64,000 nt of DNA from Bradyrhizobium hereditatis (lineage in GTDB: Bacteria > Pseudomonadota > Alphaproteobacteria > Rhizobiales > Xanthobacteraceae). The translations under genes were made by a program, and so were the position numbers. Position 1 is the first letter of the stretch; every line of letters starts with the position of its first letter. This document shows positions 1 to 9,100 of this stretch, piece by piece. The notes beneath the pieces were generated by a model. The model saw only the letters and a list, made by a program, of their open reading frames with translations, did no database searches and was not told where the DNA came from. The stretch covers positions 91,001-155,000 of the forward strand of contig NZ_JAGKJK010000005.1 of the NCBI RefSeq assembly GCF_020329435.1, given 5' to 3'.

Positions 1-837
1 CTGCACCACGAGATTGCCCGGCACCACGACGGCGCCAGACAACGGCACGAACGCCATCCAGCCGCCCGCCAGCCCGCCGACGATGAGCAGCGCCCGCAAG
101 CCGGTACGCAACTCGTGCTCGTAGGCGCGCCCCGCACGCTGCGTGATGCTCTCGCCGGGAGTCGCCGCATCCGCCGAAGCATCGCGATTGGCCAGGAAGG
201 CAACGCCGGCGGTCAGGCCATTGCGGACGATCCGTGCCACTGAGCGATCGGGCGACACGGGACCTGCCGGGCTCGGCGGCGCCAACTGCGGCGCCTCGAT
301 GCGAGGCGGCTCACGTCTTTCGTCGATCTGCAATAGCTCCGGCCGCGACCTCGGCATGTTCAAAAGGGATGGATCATCGGGCGCGATGATCGGACCGCGC
401 GCCTGGCGTTCGCTCCGCCACGCATTGTCATCTACCGCGCCTCGCGCGCGGCCGCGCGGTGGCGGCGCTGGTGGAGGTGACGCGAACTCCGGCTCGCGCG
501 CGCGTCGGCCGCGCGGCGCCGGAGGCTCGATATCAACGTCATCGGACTGGGATGATCCGAAGGGGCCAAGCCACGCATCGAGCACCCGCCCCATCTTGCC
601 TTTCTTGCGCCGCTTCGGGCGGCCCGGTCGCGGACGCCGTGCCGCGGTGCGTTCATCTTGTGGCGGACGGCGAAGCGGCGGCCGCTGCTCCAGCCGATTG
701 TCCTGCTCGAACGCCTGCCGCAATCGCTGCAGTTCGAGAATCAGCGCCTGACCTTGCGGCGCAGCGGCCTCGGCATCCGTTCCTTCGAACCGGCTCCGCA
801 CCCTTTCGTCGCGATGGACGTGATCGAAACCCTTCAT
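1..837 (-). CDS. Type I secretion membrane fusion protein (HlyD/PrtE family), 3' part missing
   Basis: The frame stays open to the window edge, giving 279 N-terminal residues. About 240 residues are Pro/Arg-rich, low-complexity cytoplasmic sequence. A single membrane segment follows (about residues 248-263, LLIVGGLAGGWMAFVPL), and then the periplasmic entry GAVVVPGNLVVQ, which is typical of HlyD-type adaptors of type I secretion. The ATG overlaps the stop of the upstream ABC gene as ATGA, so translation is probably coupled. In the family this protein bridges the inner-membrane ABC exporter to a TolC-like outer-membrane channel. The long N-terminal cytoplasmic tail is unusual; classical adaptors have only about 20-60 residues before the membrane segment. 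The coiled-coil and beta-barrel domains lie outside the window. Confidence 0.85.
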   Translation of the reverse strand, partial: MKGFDHVHRDERVRSRFEGTDAEAAAPQGQALILELQRLRQAFEQDNRLEQRPPLRRPPQDERTAARRPRPGRPKRRKKGKMGRVLDAWLGPFGSSQSDDVDIEPPAPRGRRAREPEFASPPPAPPPRGRARGAVDDNAWRSERQARGPIIAPDDPSLLNMPRSRPELLQIDERREPPRIEAPQLAPPSPAGPVSPDRSVARIVRNGLTAGVAFLANRDASADAATPGESITQRAGRAYEHELRTGLRALLIVGGLAGGWMAFVPLSGAVVVPGNLVVQ

Positions 838-2675
838 GACGAAACACTCTCGGCAAGTGACGCGCGTGGCTCGGCCTTGGCTTGGGGTGAGGACTGCGCC
901 GGTGCGGGCGGGCCCTTGCCGCCAGCGTTGCGAACGCGCGCGAAGACTTCCTCGCTCGGCCCGAACGCGATCGCCTTGCCTTCGTAGAGCACCATCGTCA
1001 TGTCGAGCGCGGAAAGCGCGCTCGGGCGATGCGAGATCACGACGACGATGGACTTGTTCTGGCGCATGATTCCAATGGCGCGCGTCAGGGCATTTTCGCC
1101 GTCGGCATCGAGATTGGCGTTGGGCTCATCGAGCACGAGCAGGAACGGATCGCCGTACACGGCGCGCGCCAGCCCCACGCGCTGCTTCTGGCCCGCCGAC
1201 AGCGAAATGCCGCCGGCACCGATCCGGGTTGCGTAGCCTTCCGGCAGGCGCAGGATGATGTCATGGACGCCGGCGATCTGCGCGGCCTTGAGGATAGCGT
1301 CCGAGCTCGCATTCTCGTCGAAGCGGCAGATGTTCTCGGCAACGGTGCCGTCGAACAGGCCGACATCCTGCGGCAGATAGCCGATGTGACGGCCGAGATC
1401 CTCGTTGCGCCATTGATCGAGCGAGGCGCCGTCCAGCCGCACCGCGCCGCGATGCGCCGGCCAGATTCCAACCAGCGCTTTCGACAGCGACGTCTTGCCT
1501 GAGGCGCTCGCCCCAAGCAGCGCCAGCCCCGAGCCGGCCTTGAGCGAAAACGTGACACCTGAGACGATCGGCATGTCGCGGCCCGGCGGGGCGACCGCGA
1601 GATTCTGCACGGATAATTCGCGGCACGGACGCGGCAGCATGACCGGCGGTGGCGGAGGCGGCGCAGTCGCCTTGCAGATGTCGCGCAACCGCGCAAGCCC
1701 CTGGCGGGCGGCGGCCAGCTGTTTCCAGGTGCCGAGCGCGATTTCAACCGGCGCGAGCGCGCGTCCCATCAGGATCGAGGACGCGATCATGATGCCACCC
1801 GAAGCCTTGTCGGCAATGACGAGATAGGCGCCGATGCCCAGCATGCCCGATTGCAGGACATAGCGCAGCACCTTCGCAGCCGAGCCCAGATTGGCATGGA
1901 CGTCGGTCGAGCGGATATTCTCCTGCAGGTAGCGCTCGTTGGCCTGCGACCAGCGCGCCGTCAATCGGTCGGTCATGCCGAGCGCCCGCACGATCTCCGC
2001 GTTGCGCTGCGTCGCATCCGCCAGCACCTGGCGCTGAGCATTCATGTCCATCGCCGCCTTGGCCGCACCGCGCGATATCCGCTCATTCAGCAAGGTCATG
2101 GCAACGATGGCCACCGTGCCGAGCAACGCGGTGAAACCGATCGCCGGATGAAACAGGAACAGGCCGAGCAGAAAGATCGGGATCCACGGCATGTCCAGGA
2201 ACGCCGTCGGCCCCATGCCCGACATGAACGTGCGCACCTGGTCGAGATCGCGCAGCGGCTGCTGCATCAGGACCGGCTTGACCCCGCGCAGCGGCAAGGT
2301 GGCAAGCGCCCAATGGATCGAGGACTGCAGGCCGGCGTCGAACAGCGTTGCGATCCGGCACAGCATCCGCGACCGCATCGCATCGAAATATCCCTGCACC
2401 AGATAGGCGAACAGCACCATCAGGGACAGGCCGAACAGCGTCGCAAGGTTACGGCTCGGAATCACCCGATCGTATACCTGCAACATATAGATCGACCCTG
2501 ATAGCATCAGGATGTTGATGACGCCGCTGAATACGGCGACACCGATCATGCGACGCCCGCTCGCCCGCAGCGCGTTCGCGACGGGATCGTCGGCAGCCAG
2601 CGTCGAACGCAGGCCGGAAATTGCGCGCGACATTTGTACTGCTCGCGCCTGCGGCTGGCCTTGAGCCATACTCAT
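834..2675 (-). CDS. Type I secretion system permease/ATPase (PrtD-like ABC exporter)
   Basis: 613 aa, the usual length for PrtD/HasD-type exporters. The N-terminal half is a transmembrane domain (hydrophobic stretches around residues 42-70, 80-95, 160-195 and 270-300). The C-terminal nucleotide-binding domain has Walker A GASASGKTS (388-396), signature LSAGQKQR (492-499), Walker B FLLVLDEP (511-518) and the H-loop SHRPS. There is no N-terminal C39 peptidase domain, so substrates should carry an uncleaved C-terminal signal. The HlyD-family gene follows with a 4-bp overlap. The gene diverges from the acidic protein at 3126, which suggests a dedicated exporter-substrate pair. Confidence 0.93.
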   Translation of the reverse strand: MSMAQGQPQARAVQMSRAISGLRSTLAADDPVANALRASGRRMIGVAVFSGVINILMLSGSIYMLQVYDRVIPSRNLATLFGLSLMVLFAYLVQGYFDAMRSRMLCRIATLFDAGLQSSIHWALATLPLRGVKPVLMQQPLRDLDQVRTFMSGMGPTAFLDMPWIPIFLLGLFLFHPAIGFTALLGTVAIVAMTLLNERISRGAAKAAMDMNAQRQVLADATQRNAEIVRALGMTDRLTARWSQANERYLQENIRSTDVHANLGSAAKVLRYVLQSGMLGIGAYLVIADKASGGIMIASSILMGRALAPVEIALGTWKQLAAARQGLARLRDICKATAPPPPPPVMLPRPCRELSVQNLAVAPPGRDMPIVSGVTFSLKAGSGLALLGASASGKTSLSKALVGIWPAHRGAVRLDGASLDQWRNEDLGRHIGYLPQDVGLFDGTVAENICRFDENASSDAILKAAQIAGVHDIILRLPEGYATRIGAGGISLSAGQKQRVGLARAVYGDPFLLVLDEPNANLDADGENALTRAIGIMRQNKSIVVVISHRPSALSALDMTMVLYEGKAIAFGPSEEVFARVRNAGGKGPPAPAQSSPQAKAEPRASLAESVSS

Positions 2676-3125
2676 TGAACTGCCCTTCGACCCGCGCCTC
2701 CGCCGAGTCTCCCTGCAGGTCTCCTTGACGCGTGATGCGGACCATTTTTCGGCGAGAATGCGACGGATGCCGATTCTTCAAGTTCGCGCTTGGGTAGAAC
2801 GATGGCAAACGTTTCGTCAGCGCCGACGCGTTGCGCGCGCGGCCACCTGAAATTCCACAGCCGGTGGCGCGTTCTTGCGATTCTGCGAGGAGCGCGGATA
2901 GCGGGTAGCGACAAGTTTTTCGCGTGCGCCTCATTCGTCATCCTTCGGCGCGGCTCGCGTCACGGATTCGTCCGTCTATCACCTTGCTTCGGCGCTCATT
3001 GGTCGCCGTGTGGGCCGAATGACGCCACGAAGCTCGATGATCCTTCATCCTGCGCACATCCTGCTCCCCGGCGGATAGCTGCGCCACACGTCAAGAACTC
3101 CTAAGGAAGTAACAGGGGACGAACA
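2676..3125. other. Divergent intergenic region of the type I secretion locus
   Basis: About 450 bp separate the minus-strand ABC exporter from the plus-strand candidate substrate. I see no gene here. Short frames on both strands lack a plausible start and resemble no family. The region must hold the promoters of both units. A GGAAG-type ribosome site lies about 20 bp before the 3126 ATG, with 'caggggac' closer to it. I could not identify a convincing -35/-10 pair or operator. Confidence 0.5.
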
Positions 3126-4574
3126 ATGGCTCGCTTCGCTCACGGAGATCAGTCCGACGTCGATCTCGATCCGCCGATCGATGAAGTCGCCAGTCCGTCG
3201 GTCGCTCCTTCTTCGCCATCCACAGTAACGTCAGAGGAAACGCCGCCGGCGACCCCAACGGCGGCACGGCCTGTCGGTTCGAGTTTCTCCGACCTTAGCG
3301 CCACCTTTAACGGCATGGCGCGGCCGCCGGCGGATGCTTCGCCGCAAAGCGCTATCGACCAAGGCGGCCAGGGGCCTGCCAGCCTTGCGCTCCACACCAA
3401 TGATCTGACCACAGTGCAAAGCAATCTGCTGGCCGAACTCAATACAGGCCAGTTTTCCGGCGCTGCGCTCGGCCATGTTCAGGCGGTCTTGTCCGACATC
3501 ACCAGCGCTATTTCGGCGGCCAACGCCACGGTGAACGCGGCAGGCTCGTTCGGCGCGGCGGCCGCACAGCAAACGCTTCGCGCCAGCATCATCAATGCCG
3601 TCAATACCGATCCCACGCTGGCGAATCCGGCGCCCGAGGCGCCCCTGCCCGCCGCGCCGGCCGCCAAACCGCACAATCTCGCCGAGATCGGCGCGATGTT
3701 CGAGGACGTGGCCAGTCAGATCCTCGGCGGGGTCAACGACGACAACCGCGCGCAGATCACCGACGACATCAATGCCGTGATATCGGACATACAGGCGCTG
3801 ATGGCTGCCGATCCGAAACTGTTCGAGGGGCTGACCGGCGAGCATGCCGACAAGATCGTGCAGCAACTCCAGCTCGAACTGGTCTATATCAACGACCCTT
3901 CAATAAGCCCCACCGCGGCGCAGGCCAGCAGCGATAACATCCTCGACATTATCGAGATCATTCAGGGCGATGCCAAGCTGGCGGATATGGCGACCCAAGG
4001 CGGCATCGGCGACTCCTTGCCGGATGCCGGCAATCCGGATCCGATCCATCTCGACAACGCCGTTGAGACGGCGTTCGTGGCCAATTTCATCGCGCAGTCC
4101 AATTCGCTTGGAAAGCAGGCCGTTGAGCTCGTGGGCAGCAACGACGCAGGCGCCATCGCCACGCTGATCGAAGATCTCAGGGCGTTCGAGAAGAGCATCA
4201 CCGATCTCGACCCGACACAGGGCGGCATGCTCGGCGCCGAGATTGCCGCGATGATCAAGGGATTGCAGACGGGTGGTGCGGCCCTGGTCACTGCGGCTGC
4301 CGGCCAGATGCACGGCAATGCGGTCGATCTCGGCAATAGCAATGTCCCCGTGACCGGAGGTACCTACAATGCAAACGGCGTGACGGTCGCCGAGGTGCTG
4401 GGGACACCGGTGGCCACCGAAACGACGACGGCGCCGGCCGTACAACAGGCCGCGGCTCCCGCCATCAGCGTCGAGCCGGTGACGTTGGCAACCGCTGACG
4501 TTGCCGCGCCGGTCGTCGACCACGATCTTCCACCGGCGCCCGAATTGGCGCATTTGCATCACATGTGGGGATAG
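3126..4574 (+). CDS. Acidic Ala-rich protein, candidate type I secretion substrate
   Basis: 482 aa, no signal peptide, no cysteine, rich in Ala, Asp, Thr and Ile. The first 90 residues are Pro/Ser/Thr-rich and look disordered. The middle (about 90-390) reads as amphipathic helices with recurring D-I-x-x-x-I spacing (ITDDINAVISDIQALM, NILDIIEIIQGDAKLADM). The C-terminus is low-complexity, ending in APELAHLHHMWG. There are no GGxGxD RTX nonapeptides. The gene is divergent from the exporter and adaptor genes, and the composition (acidic, Cys-free, no N-terminal signal) is what one expects of a type I substrate. That role is inference from context. I do not recognise a named family. Confidence 0.6.
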   Translation: MARFAHGDQSDVDLDPPIDEVASPSVAPSSPSTVTSEETPPATPTAARPVGSSFSDLSATFNGMARPPADASPQSAIDQGGQGPASLALHTNDLTTVQSNLLAELNTGQFSGAALGHVQAVLSDITSAISAANATVNAAGSFGAAAAQQTLRASIINAVNTDPTLANPAPEAPLPAAPAAKPHNLAEIGAMFEDVASQILGGVNDDNRAQITDDINAVISDIQALMAADPKLFEGLTGEHADKIVQQLQLELVYINDPSISPTAAQASSDNILDIIEIIQGDAKLADMATQGGIGDSLPDAGNPDPIHLDNAVETAFVANFIAQSNSLGKQAVELVGSNDAGAIATLIEDLRAFEKSITDLDPTQGGMLGAEIAAMIKGLQTGGAALVTAAAGQMHGNAVDLGNSNVPVTGGTYNANGVTVAEVLGTPVATETTTAPAVQQAAAPAISVEPVTLATADVAAPVVDHDLPPAPELAHLHHMWG

Positions 4575-4825
4575 CGGCGCGCGGCACGACCTCCGGCGTT
4601 CCCGATGCTTCCGGGCACGCTGGAGGCCGATACATCAGAGAAGCGCGTTCGCCGATCCGGCTCACGCGGCGTGCGCATGAAGGCATTTTCGTCGGCCTGC
4701 GCCTGCCAAGGACGAAAAAAACGAGGTCTCGGCAACAAGAGACCACCAGCAATAGGGCAGCGACATCGGCGGTTGGTGGGATCGGCGCGGTTGCTGCTTC
4801 GGAAGTGAAGTAGCGGGGCGTATGC

Positions 4826-6700
4826 GTGAGGCAGCGTAAGACGGACTATGGGACCATCATTCTACACTGGACGTTCGTCGCGGCATTTGCCGTTGCGCTC
4901 GTCACCGGCTTGCGCATCGCGACGGAAACCCCCGACCGCACCTGGATCAACTGGTTCGATGCCGTGTTGCCGCGCGACAGCGTATGGATCGCCCACATGC
5001 AGGCGGCCGTCGTCCTGGTCGCCGTGGCGATCGGCTACATCGTCTACATGCTCCGCTCCGGTCTTGGACGCCGCGTCCAGCTCGACAAAGTTCGCCTGCG
5101 CGGCCTGTTCGGCCGCGGGCAGGCGCGATTGAGCGCAGTGATCGCCCTGATGTACTGGATCTTCTTTGTCACGATGTCGATCCTGCTGGTCAGCGGCGGC
5201 GCGCTCTATTTCGGCTTCTACTCCGGCTATGACGTGGCGATGCTGCACTGGGTGGGGACCTGGGTGATCCTCGCCTTCGTCGTGCTTCACGTCCTGACCC
5301 AGTACAAGAGCGGCGGCGTTGCGCAGCTCCTGCGCATCTTTCGTCCAGCTCCTTTGCCCGCGCCGCCACCGCGGCTCGATGCGGTCGAACTGCTGGGGAT
5401 GCTCGCCGAGCAGTCGGCACGCCTGCCGGACACCGACGGCGCGCCACCGGAAGTCTCATCCCATCCGCTGCAGCCGCGCGCCGACATGCGGCGGGAGCGG
5501 ACGACGGAGCCGGATCGGACGCCGCCAAACGCCGGTCCGGCACACTCCCGAAACCCGACCCTGCAGGCCAACGCATTCGTCGTGGCAGCCGCTGCGGCGA
5601 TCACTGGTGCCTCGCTGCTGGTGGCAACAGACCGGCTGGCCGTGGACAGCGTGCAGATTCGCCGCATCAATCCCGCCGACGCCCCGACCCTCGACGGCGA
5701 CACCTCCGATCGGGCCTGGCGCGGCGTCAAGCCGTTCTCGCTGCTAACCGGAGAAGGCGGCAATTTCGACGGCAAGGGCGAGACCAGAATCGCAATCCGC
5801 GCGGTGCATGACGGCACCTACGCGTATTTCCTCTTCACCTGGGAAGATTCGACGCGTTCGCTGAAGCACCTGCCGCTGATCAAGCAGGCCGACGGATGGC
5901 ATCTGCTGCATTCCGGCTTTCAGATCGGCGACGAGCATCAATACAATGAAGACAAGTTCTCGGTGCTGCTGACCACCTCTGATGTCACGCTGGCCGGTGG
6001 CCGCACCTTTCATCCTGGGCCGCAGCCGGTCGCCGGCGCCCCGGCCACCATGAGCGGCCGCGGACTGCACTACACGGCAGCCGGCTATGCCGATGTCTGG
6101 CAGTGGAAGGCGACCAGTGGCGCGTCCGGGTGGATGGACGATGCCCATTTCGGACCGCCGCTCAATCCGACCCCGATGCAGGCGGCAAACGTCGTGCCGT
6201 ACAAGGGCGGCTTCGCGCCCGATCCGGGAGCGGCGAACTATCGCGACAATTTCACCGTCGAGGCCGACCTTACCGGCGGTCCGCGCCGCAGCCGCCTGGT
6301 CGCGCCGCTGCGCCTGCCCAAGATCGTCACCGCTACATCGGATGCATTGGGAGATATCGATCTCGATCCCAATCACGGCGAAAGCGACGGCGCACGCTGG
6401 TTCATGACCGAGCAGGATTCAATTCCCTATTCGACCGAATTAGATGCCCGCATCCCAACCGGTACCGTGATCCCCGGTGTCATCCTGGGCGGCGAATTTT
6501 CAGGCGATCGCGCCGACGTTCGATCTGCAGCCCGCTGGGCTTCCGGCCATTGGGCACTGGAGGTGAAGCGCCGGCTCGACACAACAAGCGAATTTGACGT
6601 GCCGATCAGAAGCGGCGTGTTCATGCGGGTTGCCGCATTCGATCACAGCCAGATCAGACATACACGGCATGTCCGGCCCATTCGTATCGAGGTGGAATAA
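4826..6700 (+). CDS. Cytochrome b561-type membrane domain fused to ethylbenzene-dehydrogenase-like heme domain
   Basis: 624 aa from a GTG start; the in-frame region upstream is short. Residues 1-165 form a four-helix cytochrome b module with candidate heme ligands H14, H57, H141 and H155. A Pro-rich linker (about 170-240) is followed by a fifth hydrophobic segment (about 244-264). The remaining 350 residues match the EB_dh heme-binding fold (start INPADAPTLDGDTSDRAW; HDGTYAYFLFTWED; the NEDKFSVLL region), as in the gamma subunit of ethylbenzene and dimethylsulfide dehydrogenases. The protein probably moves electrons between the quinone pool and a periplasmic heme. The stop codon abuts the start of the flavin/2Fe-2S reductase gene, so the two form an operon. 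No molybdopterin subunit is nearby, which is odd for this domain. Confidence 0.8.
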   Translation: MRQRKTDYGTIILHWTFVAAFAVALVTGLRIATETPDRTWINWFDAVLPRDSVWIAHMQAAVVLVAVAIGYIVYMLRSGLGRRVQLDKVRLRGLFGRGQARLSAVIALMYWIFFVTMSILLVSGGALYFGFYSGYDVAMLHWVGTWVILAFVVLHVLTQYKSGGVAQLLRIFRPAPLPAPPPRLDAVELLGMLAEQSARLPDTDGAPPEVSSHPLQPRADMRRERTTEPDRTPPNAGPAHSRNPTLQANAFVVAAAAAITGASLLVATDRLAVDSVQIRRINPADAPTLDGDTSDRAWRGVKPFSLLTGEGGNFDGKGETRIAIRAVHDGTYAYFLFTWEDSTRSLKHLPLIKQADGWHLLHSGFQIGDEHQYNEDKFSVLLTTSDVTLAGGRTFHPGPQPVAGAPATMSGRGLHYTAAGYADVWQWKATSGASGWMDDAHFGPPLNPTPMQAANVVPYKGGFAPDPGAANYRDNFTVEADLTGGPRRSRLVAPLRLPKIVTATSDALGDIDLDPNHGESDGARWFMTEQDSIPYSTELDARIPTGTVIPGVILGGEFSGDRADVRSAARWASGHWALEVKRRLDTTSEFDVPIRSGVFMRVAAFDHSQIRHTRHVRPIRIEVE

Positions 6701-7774
6701 ATGTCAAGGATTTGCAAGGTCACAATCAACAACGAGCCATTTCTGGCGAACCGCGGCGAGCTTCTGCTCGATTGGGCGCTGATGAACGGCGTCGATCTGC
6801 CACACGATTGCCGCTCCGGCATCTGCGGCGCCTGCCGCGTGCGCTTGGTCGACGGCAAGGTATTTGGCGGCCACAGCCGGGGCGACGAGATGATCCACGC
6901 CTGCCAGGCCAGAATCGTTTCCGATCTCGAGATTGCGATCGAGGCCGCGCCCGAGCCAGTGACGCTGTCGGCGGAAGTGGCGCAGACCGTTCAGCTCGCC
7001 CCCGACGTGGTCGGCGTCGACATCGGACTGCCGAAGCCGCTCGACTACCTTCCCGGTCAGTATTGCAAGCTGCAGTTTCAGGGATTCCCCGCGAGGTCCT
7101 ACAGCCCGACCTATCCGCTGGAAGGTCCGCCGCACGACCACCTCTTGCATTTTCACATCCGCAAGGTCACGGACGGTCAGGTATCGTCGGCGCTCGGCCA
7201 CGACATCCGCCCCGGGCACCGGGTCAAGCTGATGGGGCCGTACGGCCGCGCGTTCTTCCGGCAAGGCCATGAAGGCCGCATCGTTCTCGTCGCGAGCGGC
7301 ACCGGTTTCGCCCCGATGTGGTCGGTTGCCGTCGCCGCGATCATGGAGCAGCCGAAACGGGAAATGGTGTTCATTGTCCAGGCGCGCAGCCTGCGCTCTC
7401 TCTACATGCATGCCGCCCTCTGCCGGCTGGCGCTGTTTCCCAACGTCACGCTGATCCCGATGGTGTCGGAGCCGCAGCAGGTCTCGCATGCCGTCCGCAG
7501 CGGCCGGCCGACTGATCATTTGCCAAAACTGACGGCCGACGATGTGGTCTATACCGCCGGTGCGCCGGCGATGACGGATGCGGTGGCGCGGATCGCCAAG
7601 GCCGCGGGCGCACGATGCTACACCGACCCATTCGTGCAGGAGGCGCGGACGGTCGAACAGCCCGGCCTGATGTCGCGCCTCACCGGCTGGCTCAACGAGC
7701 CGAAGAGCGCCATCCCGCTGCAGCCGGCGCCGATGCCGCGCGGCGCCGCCGCGGTTGGCGTGGGTAACCGTTAG
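6701..7774 (+). CDS. 2Fe-2S ferredoxin / FAD / NAD(P) oxidoreductase
   Basis: 357 aa. The N-terminal plant-type ferredoxin domain has cysteines C37, C42, C45 and C68 (CRSGICGAC, then HACQA). An FNR-like module follows, with the flavin motif ARSYSPTYP and the nucleotide-binding motif ASGTGFAPM. The order ferredoxin-FAD-NAD is that of reductase components of aromatic-ring dioxygenases and methane/phenol monooxygenases. The last 45 residues are a Pro/Ala-rich tail not usual in the family. The ATG directly follows the stop of the cytochrome b/EB_dh gene and no oxygenase gene is adjacent. I infer that it feeds electrons from NAD(P)H to that membrane cytochrome. Confidence 0.85.
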   Translation: MSRICKVTINNEPFLANRGELLLDWALMNGVDLPHDCRSGICGACRVRLVDGKVFGGHSRGDEMIHACQARIVSDLEIAIEAAPEPVTLSAEVAQTVQLAPDVVGVDIGLPKPLDYLPGQYCKLQFQGFPARSYSPTYPLEGPPHDHLLHFHIRKVTDGQVSSALGHDIRPGHRVKLMGPYGRAFFRQGHEGRIVLVASGTGFAPMWSVAVAAIMEQPKREMVFIVQARSLRSLYMHAALCRLALFPNVTLIPMVSEPQQVSHAVRSGRPTDHLPKLTADDVVYTAGAPAMTDAVARIAKAAGARCYTDPFVQEARTVEQPGLMSRLTGWLNEPKSAIPLQPAPMPRGAAAVGVGNR

Positions 7775-7818
7775 CGGGCAGTGGGCTAGAGAAGTAAGCC
7801 CGGATGCGAATGTGATCC

Positions 7819-7920
7819 GTCACCCTGAGGAGGCCGCGAAGCTGCCGTCTCGAAGGGCGACGGCCACCAGCCGGGCCGCACATCCTTCGAGGCTCGCTTC
7901 GCTCGCGCCTCAGGATGACG
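7819..7920. repeat. Intergenic palindromic repeat, 'cctcaggatgac' type
   Basis: The ends are inverted (gtcaccctgagg at the left, cctcaggatgac at the right) around a GC-rich core containing 'cgaaggg' and 'ccttcgag'. This is a repeat type scattered between genes in Bradyrhizobium and Rhodopseudomonas. It lies between two convergent genes, where it could form a hairpin and act as a bidirectional terminator. Confidence 0.7.
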
Positions 7921-7974
7921 GGACTGCTAGCGCGTGCGCGCTGCCTGGGCCTACCCTCACTATGCTTTTGGCGA

Positions 7975-9008
7975 TCACGCCGCGGCAGGCAGCAGCCTCT
8001 CGCAGCCCGTCCCCGCGATGATTGACGACACTGCGTGCCGCGCGGAAGTATCCAGCTTGCCGTACTCCTCGCCGATCCACTTGATACATTTGGCCTGATA
8101 GGGGAATGGCTCCTGCACCCAGGGCAGGCCGTCGACTTCCGCCTCGACCTTTGCCGCGCCCTGCGCGACCGCTTTCGCGTTGGCCAGCATCACGGGGACA
8201 TAGACGCGGCCCATCTCGACGAACAGGTCCTTCAGCGTCGCCGGAATATTGTCGCGCGAAATCCAGTCTGCCTCTGCCGGCTCGACGCCGGAGAGGTCTT
8301 CCAGCACTTCGGTCCAGGCGAACAGGCGGGGCGCTTCACTGAGTGTGATCGCTGTCGGCGTCAGATCGAAGCGCGCCAATTGGGGCAGTTGGCCATAGGC
8401 CGCAAAATCCGACGTGCCGGGACGCGCGCCCATCAGGAACGGATGATACTCTAGATGGCGTTTCATGGCGCCGAGATAACGGCGGAAGCTCGCCTCGATG
8501 ACGGGGCGCGGTGGTGTCGTTGGAGCCGACGACATAGAGGCGCGAGATCTGGCGGTCCTTGATGAAGGGCCTTCGGCGCGAGCGCAGCTTCGGTCATCGG
8601 CTTGACCGACCAGCGCGGCAGGATTTCCGCGGCCTGCTCTGCATCGGCAGGAAAATGCCAGCGATAGTGAAACATCGCCTTGGTGAGCCACTCGTCGGCA
8701 AAGTCTTCCAGGAGATAGTCGAGGAAGGCGATCGCAGGATCCGATGGCACGAGCTTTCGATCCGGATAGTCGCGCTCGAACCGGCGGAGTAGCGGCGTCG
8801 AATCGACGACCGCCTCAATCGAGCCGTCCTCCTTCGTGAAATAGAAGGTCGGCAGCAGTTGCGGCTTCGGCCTGGGTAGATCGGTCGGCGTGCGGTGCGA
8901 GCCGACCAGGAGACGATAGGGAATGCGGCGGTAGCGCAAGGCCGCCAGCATCTTGCGTGTATAGGGCGAACCTGGCGCACCCAGCAGCATCAAGGGCGAA
9001 TGTGGCAT
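7975..9008 (-). pseudogene. Glutathione S-transferase family protein, broken by two +1 shifts
   Basis: A GGGGGAG ribosome site precedes the ATG at 9008 (MPHSPLMLLGAPGSPYTRKM). The N-terminal thioredoxin-like GST domain is intact for about 145 residues. The frame is then lost at a GGG run (8567-8569) and again at a GGGG run (8503-8506). Between them the third frame still encodes FIKDRQISRLYVVGSNDTTAP, which joins the two halves. The C-terminal helical domain (VIEASFRRYLGAMKRHLEYH onward) resumes in a new frame to 7975. Removing one base from each run restores a protein of about 344 aa. Either the gene is recently inactivated or both runs carry sequencing errors. Confidence 0.8.
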
Positions 9009-9100
9009 CGTGCTCCCCCCGTTTCTTGTCTGGCAATGATACTGCCAACGGCAAAACGGATGGAGAAGCCCCATAAAGATGGGATCGGCCAGCCGCGCTT

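Noticed and set aside
143..751. Plus-strand frame of 202 codons at the left edge
   Set aside because: Antisense to the HlyD-type adaptor, whose ATGA coupling and membrane segment are clear.
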